Part shown: in pieces, positions 33,623 through 41,351 of the stretch
Layout of the letters: each line of letters opens with the position of its first letter
How positions within the stretch are numbered: the first letter of the stretch is position 1
Origin: Pseudonocardia thermophila
Lineage (GTDB): Bacteria > Actinomycetota > Actinomycetes > Mycobacteriales > Pseudonocardiaceae
Length of the DNA: 64,000 bases
NCBI RefSeq assembly: GCF_900142365.1
Contig: NZ_FRAP01000001.1
Span: forward strand, 421,149-485,148
Direction: 5' to 3'
Program-made: the position numbers and the translations under genes
The notes under the pieces: model-generated
What the model was told of the DNA's origin: nothing
Databases searched by the model: none
Seen by the model: the letters and a program-made list of their open reading frames with translations, nothing else

Positions 33623-34543
33623 TCACGATCGGCCCTCGAGGGGCTCGCCACCGGTGATCCCGCCCGGCCCGGAGCCGTCGCTCTCGTCCCCCTCCCGCGA
33701 GCGGAGGGCGACCGCAACCACGACGGCCGCGATACCGACGGCCTCCAGCGGGCCGGGCATCTGACCGAGCGCGACCAACCCGATCACGGTGGCGGTGGCC
33801 GGCAGGAGCGCCAGCAGGACGGCGAACCGGCCCCGGCCCACCCGGCGCAGCACGATCTGGTCGAACATGTACGGCAGCAGGCTGGACAGCACCCCGACGC
33901 CGGCGGCGATCACCAACACCGTCGGGGAAGCCAGCGGGGCGAGCCCCTCCGGGCCGCCGATCACGATCAACGGGGAGAGCAGGACCGCGGCCACGGTGAA
34001 CCCGACGGCCATGCCGGAGAAGCCGTCCCCGGCCATCGCGACGCGCTTGCCGAGCACGATGTACGCGGCCCACATACCCGCCGCGACCAGGGCCCACACG
34101 AATCCGGACGCGCTCGCGGCCCACTGCACGTCGGCGATCATCACCACGCCCGCGGCGGCCAGCACGACGGCCGCGAGATCGCGCGCGCGCCGGCTCGCGG
34201 CGGCCGCGACGACGATCGGCCCGACGAACTCCAGCGCCACCGCGGTGCCCAGCGGCAACCGCGCGATCGCCTCGTAGAACGCGATGTTCATCAGCGCGGT
34301 GGCGAGCCCGTAGGCGGCAGCGCCGCGCACCGCGGGCCAGCGCCACGCCTCCCGGCCCGGTCGGACGATCACCAGAAGCACCAGCCCGGCGGACACGACG
34401 CGTAACACCGCGACCACAGTCGGCGACAACCGGTCGAACAGTCCCACCGCGAGCGCCGCCCCGACGTACATCGAGACGGCACCCGCGACGAAGAGGGCGG
34501 GAGCCGGGACCCGGCTTGCCGCACGACTCGTCAGCCCCGCCAT
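33623..34543 (-). CDS. EamA/RhtA-type DMT-superfamily exporter
   Basis: 306 residues with ten predicted membrane helices in two EamA halves (LFVAGAVSMYVGAALAVGLFDRLSPTVVAVLRVVSAGLVLLVIV; then GFVWALVAAGMWAAYIVLGKRVA and beyond). AFYEAIARLPLGTAVALEFVGPIVVA is typical of the RhtA (threonine/homoserine efflux) branch. The C-terminal ~25 residues are hydrophilic and Gly/Ser-rich. It should export small metabolites such as amino acids. No operon partner is evident. Confidence 0.87.
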   Translation of the reverse strand: MAGLTSRAASRVPAPALFVAGAVSMYVGAALAVGLFDRLSPTVVAVLRVVSAGLVLLVIVRPGREAWRWPAVRGAAAYGLATALMNIAFYEAIARLPLGTAVALEFVGPIVVAAAASRRARDLAAVVLAAAGVVMIADVQWAASASGFVWALVAAGMWAAYIVLGKRVAMAGDGFSGMAVGFTVAAVLLSPLIVIGGPEGLAPLASPTVLVIAAGVGVLSSLLPYMFDQIVLRRVGRGRFAVLLALLPATATVIGLVALGQMPGPLEAVGIAAVVVAVALRSREGDESDGSGPGGITGGEPLEGRS

Positions 34544-34891
34544 TCCGGTTGCTCTGCGTAATCGGCGGCGGGAGGCATGGTGACCACTGTTAACACGTCA
34601 CGCCTTGCGGTCCCTCACCGGGGCCACGCATGATTCGTCCGTAGTCAACGGAAGCCAACTGAATCTGCAAACGGTCATCGGGGTCGTCACCTCGCTGCTG
34701 AACTGGGCAAGCCCGGATCCGGGGTGGGTGGCACTCGAAGCGATCTCGGCAAACGTGATGGTTGTCGCGACGCGCCCCGGGAACACGTGCAGGGGTGTCT
34801 GACGTCTGGGAGAGTGCGACGTACCGCGGAAGCGGTCGTCACAGGGTGGTGCGGGGCTCGCGTCCCGTACCCGATGGAGAGGGAGACCGCT
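34544..34891. other. 348-base intergenic region, no supported gene
   Basis: It lies between the leftward exporter gene and the rightward small zinc protein gene. One frame (34605-34802) is open and of less biased composition (VIGVVTSLLNWASPDPGWVALEAI), but it has no start signal or family match and I do not call it. GGAGAGGGAG just before 34892 is the ribosome binding site of the next gene. Confidence 0.4.
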
Positions 34892-35074
34892 ATGCAGCCT
34901 GGAACCCTGACCCGGCCGGAGCTGACCCTTGCCGACCGCTGCGACCGCTGCGGGGCCGCTGCGAAGGTTCGGGCCGTGCTCCCGTCCGGTGGAGAGCTGC
35001 TCTTCTGCGGCCACCACGGGCGAGCCCACGCCGAGAAGCTCAAGGAGATGCAGGCGCAGGTCTTGAACGGCTGA
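34892..35074 (+). CDS. Small zinc-ribbon-like protein (DUF7455-type)
   Basis: 60 residues from ATG 34892, preceded by AGGGAGA. The motif LADRCDRCGAAAKVRAVLPSGGELLFCGHHGRAHAEKL has a CxxC pair and a C-x-H-H group that probably bind zinc. The length and pattern fit a small actinobacterial family of unknown role, often found near sigma factor or helicase genes. It is convergent with the helicase gene; a strong terminator lies between them. Confidence 0.8.
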   Translation: MQPGTLTRPELTLADRCDRCGAAAKVRAVLPSGGELLFCGHHGRAHAEKLKEMQAQVLNG

Positions 35075-35093
35075 CCGGAGACGGACGACGTGA

Positions 35094-35129
35094 GACGGGG
35101 CGGGCGCTCTCCACGAGTCCCGCCCCGTC
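35094..35129. terminator. Hairpin terminator between the small zinc protein and helicase genes
   Basis: GACGGGGCGGG (35094-35104) pairs perfectly with CCCGCCCCGTC (35119-35129) around a 14-base loop; flanking GACGAC/GTCGTC can lengthen the stem. It starts 20 bases after the stop at 35074 and can serve both convergent genes. Confidence 0.75.
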
Positions 35130-35135
35130 GTCGTA

Positions 35136-35169
35136 CTCATCGAGGGATCGACCTCATCGAAGGATCGAC
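35136..35169. repeat. 17-bp tandem duplication
   Basis: CTCATCGAGGGATCGAC (35136-35152) is followed directly by CTCATCGAAGGATCGAC (35153-35169), one mismatch. It lies in the convergent intergenic region downstream of the terminator hairpin. No function is apparent. Confidence 0.85.
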
Positions 35170-35232
35170 GCAGAGGATGACGCTGAGGCGCTGCGGCGTG
35201 ATCGGACCTGATCGAGCGACCTGACCGAGGGG

Positions 35233-36957
35233 TCAGCGCCAGGACCGCAGCGTCGCGATGCGCTCCTCGAGCTGCTCGATCGTCGCCATGGCGGTCGGCG
35301 GGCCACCGCACTTCGCGCGCAGCTCGTTGTGGATCACCCCGTGCGGCTTCTTCGTGCGGTGGTGCTCCAGCGCCACGAGCGTGTTGAGCTCGCGGCGCAG
35401 CGCGGCGATCCGCTCCCGCACCGACATGCCGGCCCGCTGCTCCGGCCTCGGCGGCGGCTCCTCCTTCGGCTCGGGGGCCTTCTTCTTCTCGCGCGAGAGC
35501 CACTCCTGCTGCCGTTTGCTGAGCAGCAACCGCACCTGGTCGGGCTCGAGCAGCCCCGGCAGGCCGATGTAGTCCTCCTCGTCGGCGGAGAACGACGTCC
35601 CGTCGAAGATCACCTGGTCCAGCTCGGCCTGCGCGCCGAGCGCGGTGAACGACTTGTCCTCCTCGCCCGGCTCGTCCTGGCGGCGCTGGGCGGCGGCGAG
35701 CAGCTCGTCGTCCCAGTTCTCCGACGCGCGGTGCGGCTTCCCGAGCACGTGGTCGCGCTGCGCCTCCAGCTCGCTCGCCAGCCCCAGCAGCACCGGAACG
35801 CTGGGCAGGAAGACCGACGCCGTCTCACCGGGCCGCCGCGACCGCACGAACCGTCCGATCGCCTGCGCGAAGAACAGCGGGGTGGACGCGCTGGTGGCGT
35901 AGACGCCGACGGCCAGCCGCGGCACGTCCACGCCCTCCGACACCATGCGCACGGCGACCATCCAGCGCTCGTCGGACTCCGAGAAGCGCTCGATCCGCGC
36001 CGAGGCGCCGGGCTCGTCGGAGAGCACCAGCGCGGGCTGCGTGCCGGTGATGTCGGCCAGGATCGACGCGTACGCGCGCGCCGTCGTCTGGTCGGAGGCG
36101 ATCACCAGACCGCCGGCGTCCTCCATGCCGCCGTTGCGGTGGGCGGTCAGGCGCCGGTCGGCCGCGGACAGCACCGCCGGGATCCACTCGCCGCCCGGGT
36201 CCAGCGCGGTGCGCCAGGCCCGCGCGGTCTGCTCGGCGGTCATCGGCTCGCCCAGCCGCGCGGTGAACTCCTCCCCCGCGCTGGTCCGCCAGCTCGACAC
36301 GCCCGAGTACGAGATGAACACGACCGGGCGGACCACGCCGTCGGCCAGCGCGTCGGCGTAGCCGTAGGAGTGGTCGGCGCGGCTGCGCAGGGTGCCGTCG
36401 GCGTCCGGGACGTACTCGACGAACGGGATCGGGTTGTCGTCGCTGCGGAACGGGGTACCGGTCAGGCAGAGCCTGCGGGTCGCGGGCTCGAACGCCTCCC
36501 GGATCGCCTCGCCCCACGACCGCGCGTCCCCGGCGTGGTGGACCTCGTCGAGGATCACCAGTGTGCGCCGGTTCTCCGTGCGCGCCCGGTGCAGCAGCGG
36601 GTGCGACGCCACACCGGCGTAGGTGACCGCGATGCCGGTGTAGTCGCTGGACGTGGCCCCGGTGGAGTTGCGGAAATCGGGATCGATCGCGATGCCGACC
36701 TGCGCTGCGGCCTGCGCCCACTGGTGCTTGAGGTGCTCGGTGGGCGCCACGACGGTCACGTTGGACACGACCCGGTCGGCCAGCAGCTCGCTCGCCACCC
36801 GCAGCGCGAACGTCGTCTTACCGGCTCCGGGCGTCGCCACGGCGAGGAAGTCCTGCGGGGAGGAGGCGAGGTACCGCGCCAGTGCCGCGCGCTGCCACGC
36901 GCGCAGCGGACGGCCCCCGCTCGGACCTGACTGCGCGATCTGGACTGCCTGGGACAC
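35233..36957 (-). CDS. DEAD/DEAH-box helicase (superfamily 2)
   Basis: 574 residues from GTG 36957 (GGGAG upstream). Motif Q-like LRAWQRAALARYL, motif I ATPGAGKTT (~residue 45), motif II ILDEVHHAG (~135), motif III LTGTPFRSD, and motif VI QAIGRFVRSRR (~395) are all present. The C-terminal ~170 residues are charged, with a Pro/Glu/Lys linker (EKKKAPEPKEEPPPRPEQR) and a helical tail (MSVRERIAALRRELNTLVALEHHRTKKPHGVIHNELRAKCGGPP). This matches a conserved actinobacterial helicase of unknown specific role, probably in DNA repair or RNA remodelling. Confidence 0.9.
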   Translation of the reverse strand: MSQAVQIAQSGPSGGRPLRAWQRAALARYLASSPQDFLAVATPGAGKTTFALRVASELLADRVVSNVTVVAPTEHLKHQWAQAAAQVGIAIDPDFRNSTGATSSDYTGIAVTYAGVASHPLLHRARTENRRTLVILDEVHHAGDARSWGEAIREAFEPATRRLCLTGTPFRSDDNPIPFVEYVPDADGTLRSRADHSYGYADALADGVVRPVVFISYSGVSSWRTSAGEEFTARLGEPMTAEQTARAWRTALDPGGEWIPAVLSAADRRLTAHRNGGMEDAGGLVIASDQTTARAYASILADITGTQPALVLSDEPGASARIERFSESDERWMVAVRMVSEGVDVPRLAVGVYATSASTPLFFAQAIGRFVRSRRPGETASVFLPSVPVLLGLASELEAQRDHVLGKPHRASENWDDELLAAAQRRQDEPGEEDKSFTALGAQAELDQVIFDGTSFSADEEDYIGLPGLLEPDQVRLLLSKRQQEWLSREKKKAPEPKEEPPPRPEQRAGMSVRERIAALRRELNTLVALEHHRTKKPHGVIHNELRAKCGGPPTAMATIEQLEERIATLRSWR

Positions 36958-37032
36958 GCGTCTCCCTGACTCGCTCGACGTCTGATCCGGGCGATCCCGA
37001 CGGTGGGGGCGGAGTGGGCGGAACGAGGTTAA

Positions 37033-37053
37033 CCCGGGGCCGGTGGCCCCGGG
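37033..37053 (-). terminator. Hairpin downstream of the methyltransferase gene
   Basis: CCCGGGGCC (37033-37041) and GGCCCCGGG (37045-37053) form a perfect 9-bp stem with a 3-base loop, about 105 bases after the leftward methyltransferase stop and before the helicase start. No T-run follows. Confidence 0.55.
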
Positions 37054-37157
37054 ATCGAGCCCCGTGTCCACGGCCGATCGGGGCCGCGTGGTAGCGGCCG
37101 AACGGCCCTGGTCACGGCCCGGGTCACGGCCCTGGCCGGATGGTGCCGACGGGCTGC

Positions 37158-37838
37158 TCAGGCGCTGCGGGCGAGCGCCCCCGGTTCCGCCACGGCCAGG
37201 CGGTAGGACTGGAACCGGCCGCCCCGGATCACCGACAGCTCGACCAGCGGCACCCCCGCTGCGGCGAACGCCGCCCGGAACTCCGGCTCGTACGTGACGT
37301 GGCCGAAGTCGATCGTGGTGACGTGGCGCAGCACGGGCTTGCCCCACTCCAGCAGGCGTGAGCGCCGGTGGTGGAACGTCTGCGTCGCGTACACCCGGCC
37401 CCCGGGTGCGAGCAGCCGCGCGACGTGCGCGATCGCGCCCGCCGGATCGGGCAGCAGCATCAAGCTGGCGCTGAAGTACACCGCGTCGTACGGGCCGCCG
37501 GCGTGGTCGTACACCGACTGCAGCAGCGGCTTCACCCGGTGCGCGAGCCCGGCCCTGGCCAACTCACGGCGGCACCGCTGCAGGTAGTCGGGATCGATGT
37601 CCAGCCCGACGACGTGCAGGTCCTTCCGCTCGACCGTCTCCGCGCAGCGCGCCAGGGCCGCGCCGGTCCCGATGCCGACGTCGAGCATGCGCGCACCGTC
37701 GGGCAATCGATCGAGCACCACGCGGTACCACTGCGCGGTCAGCCCGGCGACGAACGTGTCGTAGAGCCACCCGCGGACGGCCCGCGCTCCGGCCGGCACG
37801 ACCGCCCGGGGCCCGGGCGCGTCCGGCCGGCCGCTCAT
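37158..37838 (-). CDS. Class I SAM-dependent methyltransferase
   Basis: 226 residues. Motif I is ARMLDVGIGTGAALARCAE (~residue 50), an acidic residue ends strand beta-2 (LHVVGLDIDPDYLQRC), and motif IV-like YDAVYFSASLMLLPDPAGAIAHVARLLAPGG follows. The N-terminal VRGWLYDTFVAGLTAQWY and overall layout resemble UbiE/PmtA-like small-molecule or lipid methyltransferases. The substrate is unknown. The ATG overlaps the stop of the DUF3039 gene as ATGA, so the two are co-translated. Confidence 0.85.
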   Translation of the reverse strand: MSGRPDAPGPRAVVPAGARAVRGWLYDTFVAGLTAQWYRVVLDRLPDGARMLDVGIGTGAALARCAETVERKDLHVVGLDIDPDYLQRCRRELARAGLAHRVKPLLQSVYDHAGGPYDAVYFSASLMLLPDPAGAIAHVARLLAPGGRVYATQTFHHRRSRLLEWGKPVLRHVTTIDFGHVTYEPEFRAAFAAAGVPLVELSVIRGGRFQSYRLAVAEPGALARSA

Positions 37839-38092
37839 GAGTCGCCGCCCGGCGGGAGGGACTCGTAGATCTTCTTGCACTCCGGGCACACCGGCGAGCC
37901 CGGCTTGGGCGCCCGCGTGACCGGGAACGTCTCGCCGCACAGGGCGACCACCAGGCTGCCGAGCACGGCGCTCTCCGCGATCTTCGACTTGCGCACGTAG
38001 TGGAACATCCTCGGGCTGTCGTTGCCCGTCGAGTCGGTCGCGTCGGGACTCGTGTCGGTGTCCAGCAGCACCTGCGTGGTCATGCCCACCAT
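37835..38092 (-). CDS. DUF3039 family protein, probable small metal-binding protein
   Basis: 85 residues from ATG 38092; ATG 38083 is equally possible. The signature FHYVRKSKIAESAVLGSLVVALCGETFPVTRAPKPGSPVCPECKKIYESLP identifies DUF3039, with a His, one Cys (ALCGE) and a CPEC pair likely to bind zinc. The family is found almost only in actinobacteria and has no known function. It is divergent from psuG, with 43 bases between the starts. Confidence 0.85.
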   Translation of the reverse strand: MVGMTTQVLLDTDTSPDATDSTGNDSPRMFHYVRKSKIAESAVLGSLVVALCGETFPVTRAPKPGSPVCPECKKIYESLPPGGDS

Positions 38093-38135
38093 GATGCAAC
38101 ACTCCGGGTCGTCGCCCCAGTCGGACCGAGGTGCC

Positions 38136-39047
38136 ATGCCGATCACTCCCCCGCTCACGTGCTCCCCCGACGTCACCGATGCGCTCGCCACCGGGCGGCC
38201 GATCGTGGCGCTGGAGAGCACACTGCTCGCCCACGGCCTCCCAGCACCCGCCAACCGGGAGGCGGCCGCCGAACTGGAGGAGCTCGTGCGCGCCCACGGC
38301 GGGGTCCCGGCGACGATCGCCGTCCTGGACGGGGTCCCGCGGATCGGGCTCACCGCGGCCGAGCTGGACCGGGTCTGCTCGGCGCCGATGGCGAAGCTCT
38401 CCGCCCGGGATCTCGGGGTGGCCGTCGGCCTCGGCATCGACGGCGCGACGACGGTGGCCGCGACGGCGACGCTGGCCGCGGCGGCCGGGATCAGCGTGTT
38501 CGCCACCGGCGGCCTGGGCGGGGTGCACCGCGGCGCCCGGGACACCTGGGACGTCTCGGCCGACCTCGCCGCCCTGAGCGGCACACCGGTGCTGGTGGTG
38601 TGCTCGGGCGTGAAGTCGATCCTCGACGTCGCGGCCACCCTGGAGGTGCTGGAGACCCGCTCGGTGCCCGTGCTCGGCTACGGCACCGACGCCTTCCCCG
38701 GCTTCTACCGCCGCGACTCCGGCCACCCGGTGCCGTGGCGGGTCGACACGCCGCAGCAGGCCGCCGCCGTCTGGGTCGCGCACCGGCGGCTCGCCCCCTC
38801 CGGGATGGTGCTGGCCCAGCCCGTCCCGCAGTTCGCCGAGCTCGACGCCGAGCTGCACGACCGGCTGCTCGCGGAGGGGCTCGCGCTCGTCGCGGAGCGC
38901 GGCATCACCGGCAAGGACGTCACGCCCGCCCTGCTCGAGCACTTCCACACCGCCAGCGGAGGGGCCAGCCTCGCCACGAACGTCGCGCTGGTGAAGGCGA
39001 ACACGGAGCTGGCCGCCCGGGTCGCGGCGGCGCTCGCCGCCCCGTGA
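38136..39047 (+). CDS. psuG: Pseudouridine-5'-phosphate glycosidase
   Basis: 303 residues from ATG 38136, with GAGG five bases upstream. Family blocks are clear: GRPIVALESTLLAHGLPAPANREAAAELE, GGVPATIAVLDGVPRIGLTAAEL, KLSARDLGVAVGLGIDGATTVAAT, VFATGGLGGVHRGARDTWDVSADL, GVKSILDVAATLEVLETRSVPVLGYGTDAFPGFY and ERGITGKDVTPALLEHFHTASGG. The enzyme splits pseudouridine 5'-phosphate into uracil and ribose 5-phosphate, using a lysine nucleophile (probably the Lys in GVKSILD or in KLSARD) and Mn2+. It overlaps the kinase gene by 4 bases. Confidence 0.95.
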   Translation: MPITPPLTCSPDVTDALATGRPIVALESTLLAHGLPAPANREAAAELEELVRAHGGVPATIAVLDGVPRIGLTAAELDRVCSAPMAKLSARDLGVAVGLGIDGATTVAATATLAAAAGISVFATGGLGGVHRGARDTWDVSADLAALSGTPVLVVCSGVKSILDVAATLEVLETRSVPVLGYGTDAFPGFYRRDSGHPVPWRVDTPQQAAAVWVAHRRLAPSGMVLAQPVPQFAELDAELHDRLLAEGLALVAERGITGKDVTPALLEHFHTASGGASLATNVALVKANTELAARVAAALAAP

Positions 39048-39964
39048 GGTCCGTGACGGTCGTCGGCGACGTCGCCGTCGACGTACTGGTCCGGCCCCGG
39101 GCACCGATCGTCGCCGGCGCCGACGTCCCGGCGACGATCCGCACGCTTCCCGGCGGCGCCGGCGCGAACACCGCGACTTGGCTCGCCGCGCTCGGGGTGG
39201 CGGTGACGCTGGTCGCGCGGGTGGGCGACGACGCGGCCGGCCGGGCGGCGATCGCCGAGCTGGCCGCGGCCGGGGTGACGACGGCGGCGGCCGTGGACCC
39301 TGCGCTGCCGACGGCGACGGTCGTCGCGCTGGCGGCCGACGGTGACCGCACGCTGCTGTCCGACCGGGGCGCCGCCGCGGCGCTCTCCCCCGCCGACCTG
39401 CCGGACCCGGCCGGGACCGGGCACGTCCACGTCTCCGGCTACGTGCTGCTGGACCCGTCGTCGCGGCCGGCCGGGCTCGAAGCGATCGCCGGCGCCCGCC
39501 GGGTGGGCGCCACGGTGTCGGTGGACCCGCAGGCCGCGCCCGCTCTCGATCCCGGGTTCCTGGAGTTGGTCGAGGGCGTGGACCTGCTGCTGCCCAACGC
39601 CGCGGAGCTGGCCGCGCTCGGCGGGATCGACGCCGTGCTCACCACCGTCGGCGCGGTGGCGTGGACCGCCGGGCCGGACGGCGCGCACTGGGCCGACGCC
39701 CGCGGCCGCTGGTCGGTGCCGGCCCCGCGCGTCGACGTCGTCGACGCCACGGGGGCCGGTGACGCGTTCGACGCCGGGCTGCTGGCGGCGTGGCTCGCCG
39801 GCGCCGGGCCGGAGGAGGCGCTGCGCTCCGGCTGCACGGCCGCCGCGCGGGCCGTCACGAAGGCGGGCGCCCGCCCGCCTGCTCCGGCTTCTCCGTCCCG
39901 ATCCGCTCCCCGTCGATCGGCTGCCCGTCGATCGGCCCCCCGTCGAACGGCTCCGCCTCGATGA
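39044..39964 (+). CDS. psuK: PfkB-family kinase, probable pseudouridine kinase
   Basis: 306 residues from GTG 39044, overlapping the psuG stop as GTGA. The ribokinase-fold signatures are TVVGDVAVDVLVRP, the first PfkB motif GGAGANTATWLAALGVAVTLVARVGDD, and the second DATGAGDAFDAGLLAAW with the catalytic Asp in GAGD. With psuG it forms the pseudouridine catabolic pair. The kinase fold should end near RAVTKAGARPP; about 35 more residues are a low-complexity Ser/Pro/Arg tail (SPSRSAPRRSAARRSAP) that overlaps the opposite-strand DUF3099 coding sequence by 110 bases, so the normal stop appears to have been lost. Confidence 0.88.
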   Translation: MRSVTVVGDVAVDVLVRPRAPIVAGADVPATIRTLPGGAGANTATWLAALGVAVTLVARVGDDAAGRAAIAELAAAGVTTAAAVDPALPTATVVALAADGDRTLLSDRGAAAALSPADLPDPAGTGHVHVSGYVLLDPSSRPAGLEAIAGARRVGATVSVDPQAAPALDPGFLELVEGVDLLLPNAAELAALGGIDAVLTTVGAVAWTAGPDGAHWADARGRWSVPAPRVDVVDATGAGDAFDAGLLAAWLAGAGPEEALRSGCTAAARAVTKAGARPPAPASPSRSAPRRSAARRSAPRRTAPPR

Positions 39965-40265
39965 CCGGGTGCTCCCGCGACTCCAGCTCGGGCCGCTCCG
40001 GGCGGTACCGGTTCGGCTTCTCCTTCTTCTTCGGCAGCCGGTCGTTGGCGATGAGTACCGCGCACCACGGTAGGGGGATCGACAGCACGATCAGGGCAAC
40101 CGCGAGCCACGGGGTCTGGTAGAAGGCGGCCGCCGCGATCATGAACGGGACCCGCATCGCCATCATGACCTTGTAGCGGCGCTTGCGGATCGCGAGCTCG
40201 TCCTCGTACGAGCGCGCGGCATCAGTGATGAGTACTGGATCCTCGATGCCGCGTCCGTCAGTCAC
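39855..40265 (-). CDS. DUF3099 family membrane protein
   Basis: 136 residues. The N-terminus EDPVLITDAARSYEDELAIRKRRYKVMMAMRVPFMIAAAAFY is the DUF3099 signature, with two membrane helices around residues 33-75 and a long hydrophilic, acidic C-terminal tail (RYRPERPELESREHPVIEAEPFDGGPIDGQPIDGE). The family is actinobacterial, with no known function. It starts 16 bases after the ArsR gene and may share its transcript. The tail overlaps the psuK gene, which explains that protein's odd C-terminus. Confidence 0.85.
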   Translation of the reverse strand: MTDGRGIEDPVLITDAARSYEDELAIRKRRYKVMMAMRVPFMIAAAAFYQTPWLAVALIVLSIPLPWCAVLIANDRLPKKKEKPNRYRPERPELESREHPVIEAEPFDGGPIDGQPIDGERIGTEKPEQAGGRPPS

Positions 40266-40281
40266 CGGTCCATCGTGCCAC

Positions 40282-40722
40282 TCAGGCGTGGGCTTCGCGC
40301 GCGGACCCGGAAGCCGGTGAGCGGGCGTGCGAGTGCGGGTGGGCGTGCAGCTCGACGTCGTCGCCCACGACGCTCTCGCTGATCACGTCGAGCAGCTTGC
40401 GGGTGAACTCGCCGTCGATCCGGTAGCGGACCAGCCGGCCCTGCCGGTGCGCCTCCACCATGCCCAGCGCCCGCAGCAGCCGCAGCGCGTGGGAGACGGC
40501 GCTGTCGCTCATCCCCACCGCCACGGCGAGATCGGAGACGCACAGGTCCCCGGCGTGGTGCAGGGCCAGCAGGATCGACAGCCGGTTGGGGTCGCCCAGC
40601 CCGTCGAGGACGGCGGCCGCGTGCCGCACCTGCGCAGCGTCGGAGATCACGGCCGAGGCGTCGCACACCTGGTCGGGATCGATCACCCGCAGGTCTCGCC
40701 GGGACTCCGGGACCCTGTGCAC
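40282..40722 (-). CDS. ArsR/SmtB-family metal-sensing repressor with a His-rich tail
   Basis: 146 residues. The winged helix is GDPNRLSILLALHHAGDLCVSDLAVAVGMSDSAVSHALRLLRALGMVEAHRQGRLVRYRID, typical of the SmtB/NmtR/KmtR group. In place of a canonical alpha-5 metal site, the C-terminus is DDVELHAHPHSHARSP, five His in or near a run, suggesting Ni, Co or Zn sensing at a C-terminal site as in NmtR/KmtR. A Cys in LCVSD occupies the alpha-3 position used by CadC-type sensors but is not paired. No metal transporter gene is in the neighbourhood. Confidence 0.85.
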   Translation of the reverse strand: MHRVPESRRDLRVIDPDQVCDASAVISDAAQVRHAAAVLDGLGDPNRLSILLALHHAGDLCVSDLAVAVGMSDSAVSHALRLLRALGMVEAHRQGRLVRYRIDGEFTRKLLDVISESVVGDDVELHAHPHSHARSPASGSAREAHA

Positions 40723-40729
40723 CGCGCGC

Positions 40730-41308
40730 CTACCTCTTGTCGGCCTTGGCCGCCGCCTTCGCGGCCTGCTTGAACTCGCGGACCTTCCGCAGCGATTCGG
40801 CGTCGACCACGTCGGCGATCGACATGAAGACGCCCTCGCGCCCGTAGTCGCCCGCGGCCTCCCGCCAGCCCGGCGGAGTGATCCCGCGCTGCTTGCCCAG
40901 CAGCGCGACGAAGATCTTCGCTTTCTGCGGCCCGAACCCCGGCAGTGCCACCAGCCGCTTGTAGAGCTCGGACCCGTCGGGCACGTCGGACCAGATCCGG
41001 GTGACGTCGCCGTCGTAGTGCTCGACGATCGCCGCGCACAGCGCCTGGACGCGCCCCGCCATCGACTTCGGGTAGCGGTGCAGGGCCCGCGGCCGGGCGA
41101 AGACCGCGATCAGGTCGTCGGGATCGTGCTGGGCGATCGCAGCGGCGTCGAGCCGGTCGACACCGAGCCGCGCCGCCAGCTCGGACGGCGCCCAGAACGC
41201 GTGCTCCATGGAGATCTGCTGGTCGAGCAGCATGCCGAGCAGCAGCGCGAGGGGGTCGCGGTCGAGCAGCGCGTCGGCCTCGGCGTCCTGGCTCAGTGAC
41301 AGCGGCAC
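40730..41308 (-). CDS. HhH-GPD-type DNA glycosylase-like protein (TIGR03252 group)
   Basis: 192 residues from GTG 41308. A helix-hairpin-helix/HhH-GPD region is visible: LALLLGMLLDQQISMEHAFWAPSELAARLG at the N-terminal side and VALPGFGPQKAKIFVALLGKQRGITPPGW (~residues 120-150), with the LPGFGPQKA hairpin and GVFMSIADV near the end. The lysine and aspartate of active glycosylases are not obvious. This is a conserved actinobacterial group of unknown substrate. It is divergent from the methyltransferase gene, with very short or no leader on either side. Confidence 0.8.
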   Translation of the reverse strand: MPLSLSQDAEADALLDRDPLALLLGMLLDQQISMEHAFWAPSELAARLGVDRLDAAAIAQHDPDDLIAVFARPRALHRYPKSMAGRVQALCAAIVEHYDGDVTRIWSDVPDGSELYKRLVALPGFGPQKAKIFVALLGKQRGITPPGWREAAGDYGREGVFMSIADVVDAESLRKVREFKQAAKAAAKADKR

Positions 41309-41351
41309 CTGTCGAATGATGCCAGACGAGAAGGTGCGCAAGACTGCACAC

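Noticed and set aside
34605..34802. 66-codon frame of less biased composition before the small zinc protein gene
   Set aside because: No ribosome binding site, no start supported and no recognisable pattern; the region is better explained as 5' regulatory sequence.
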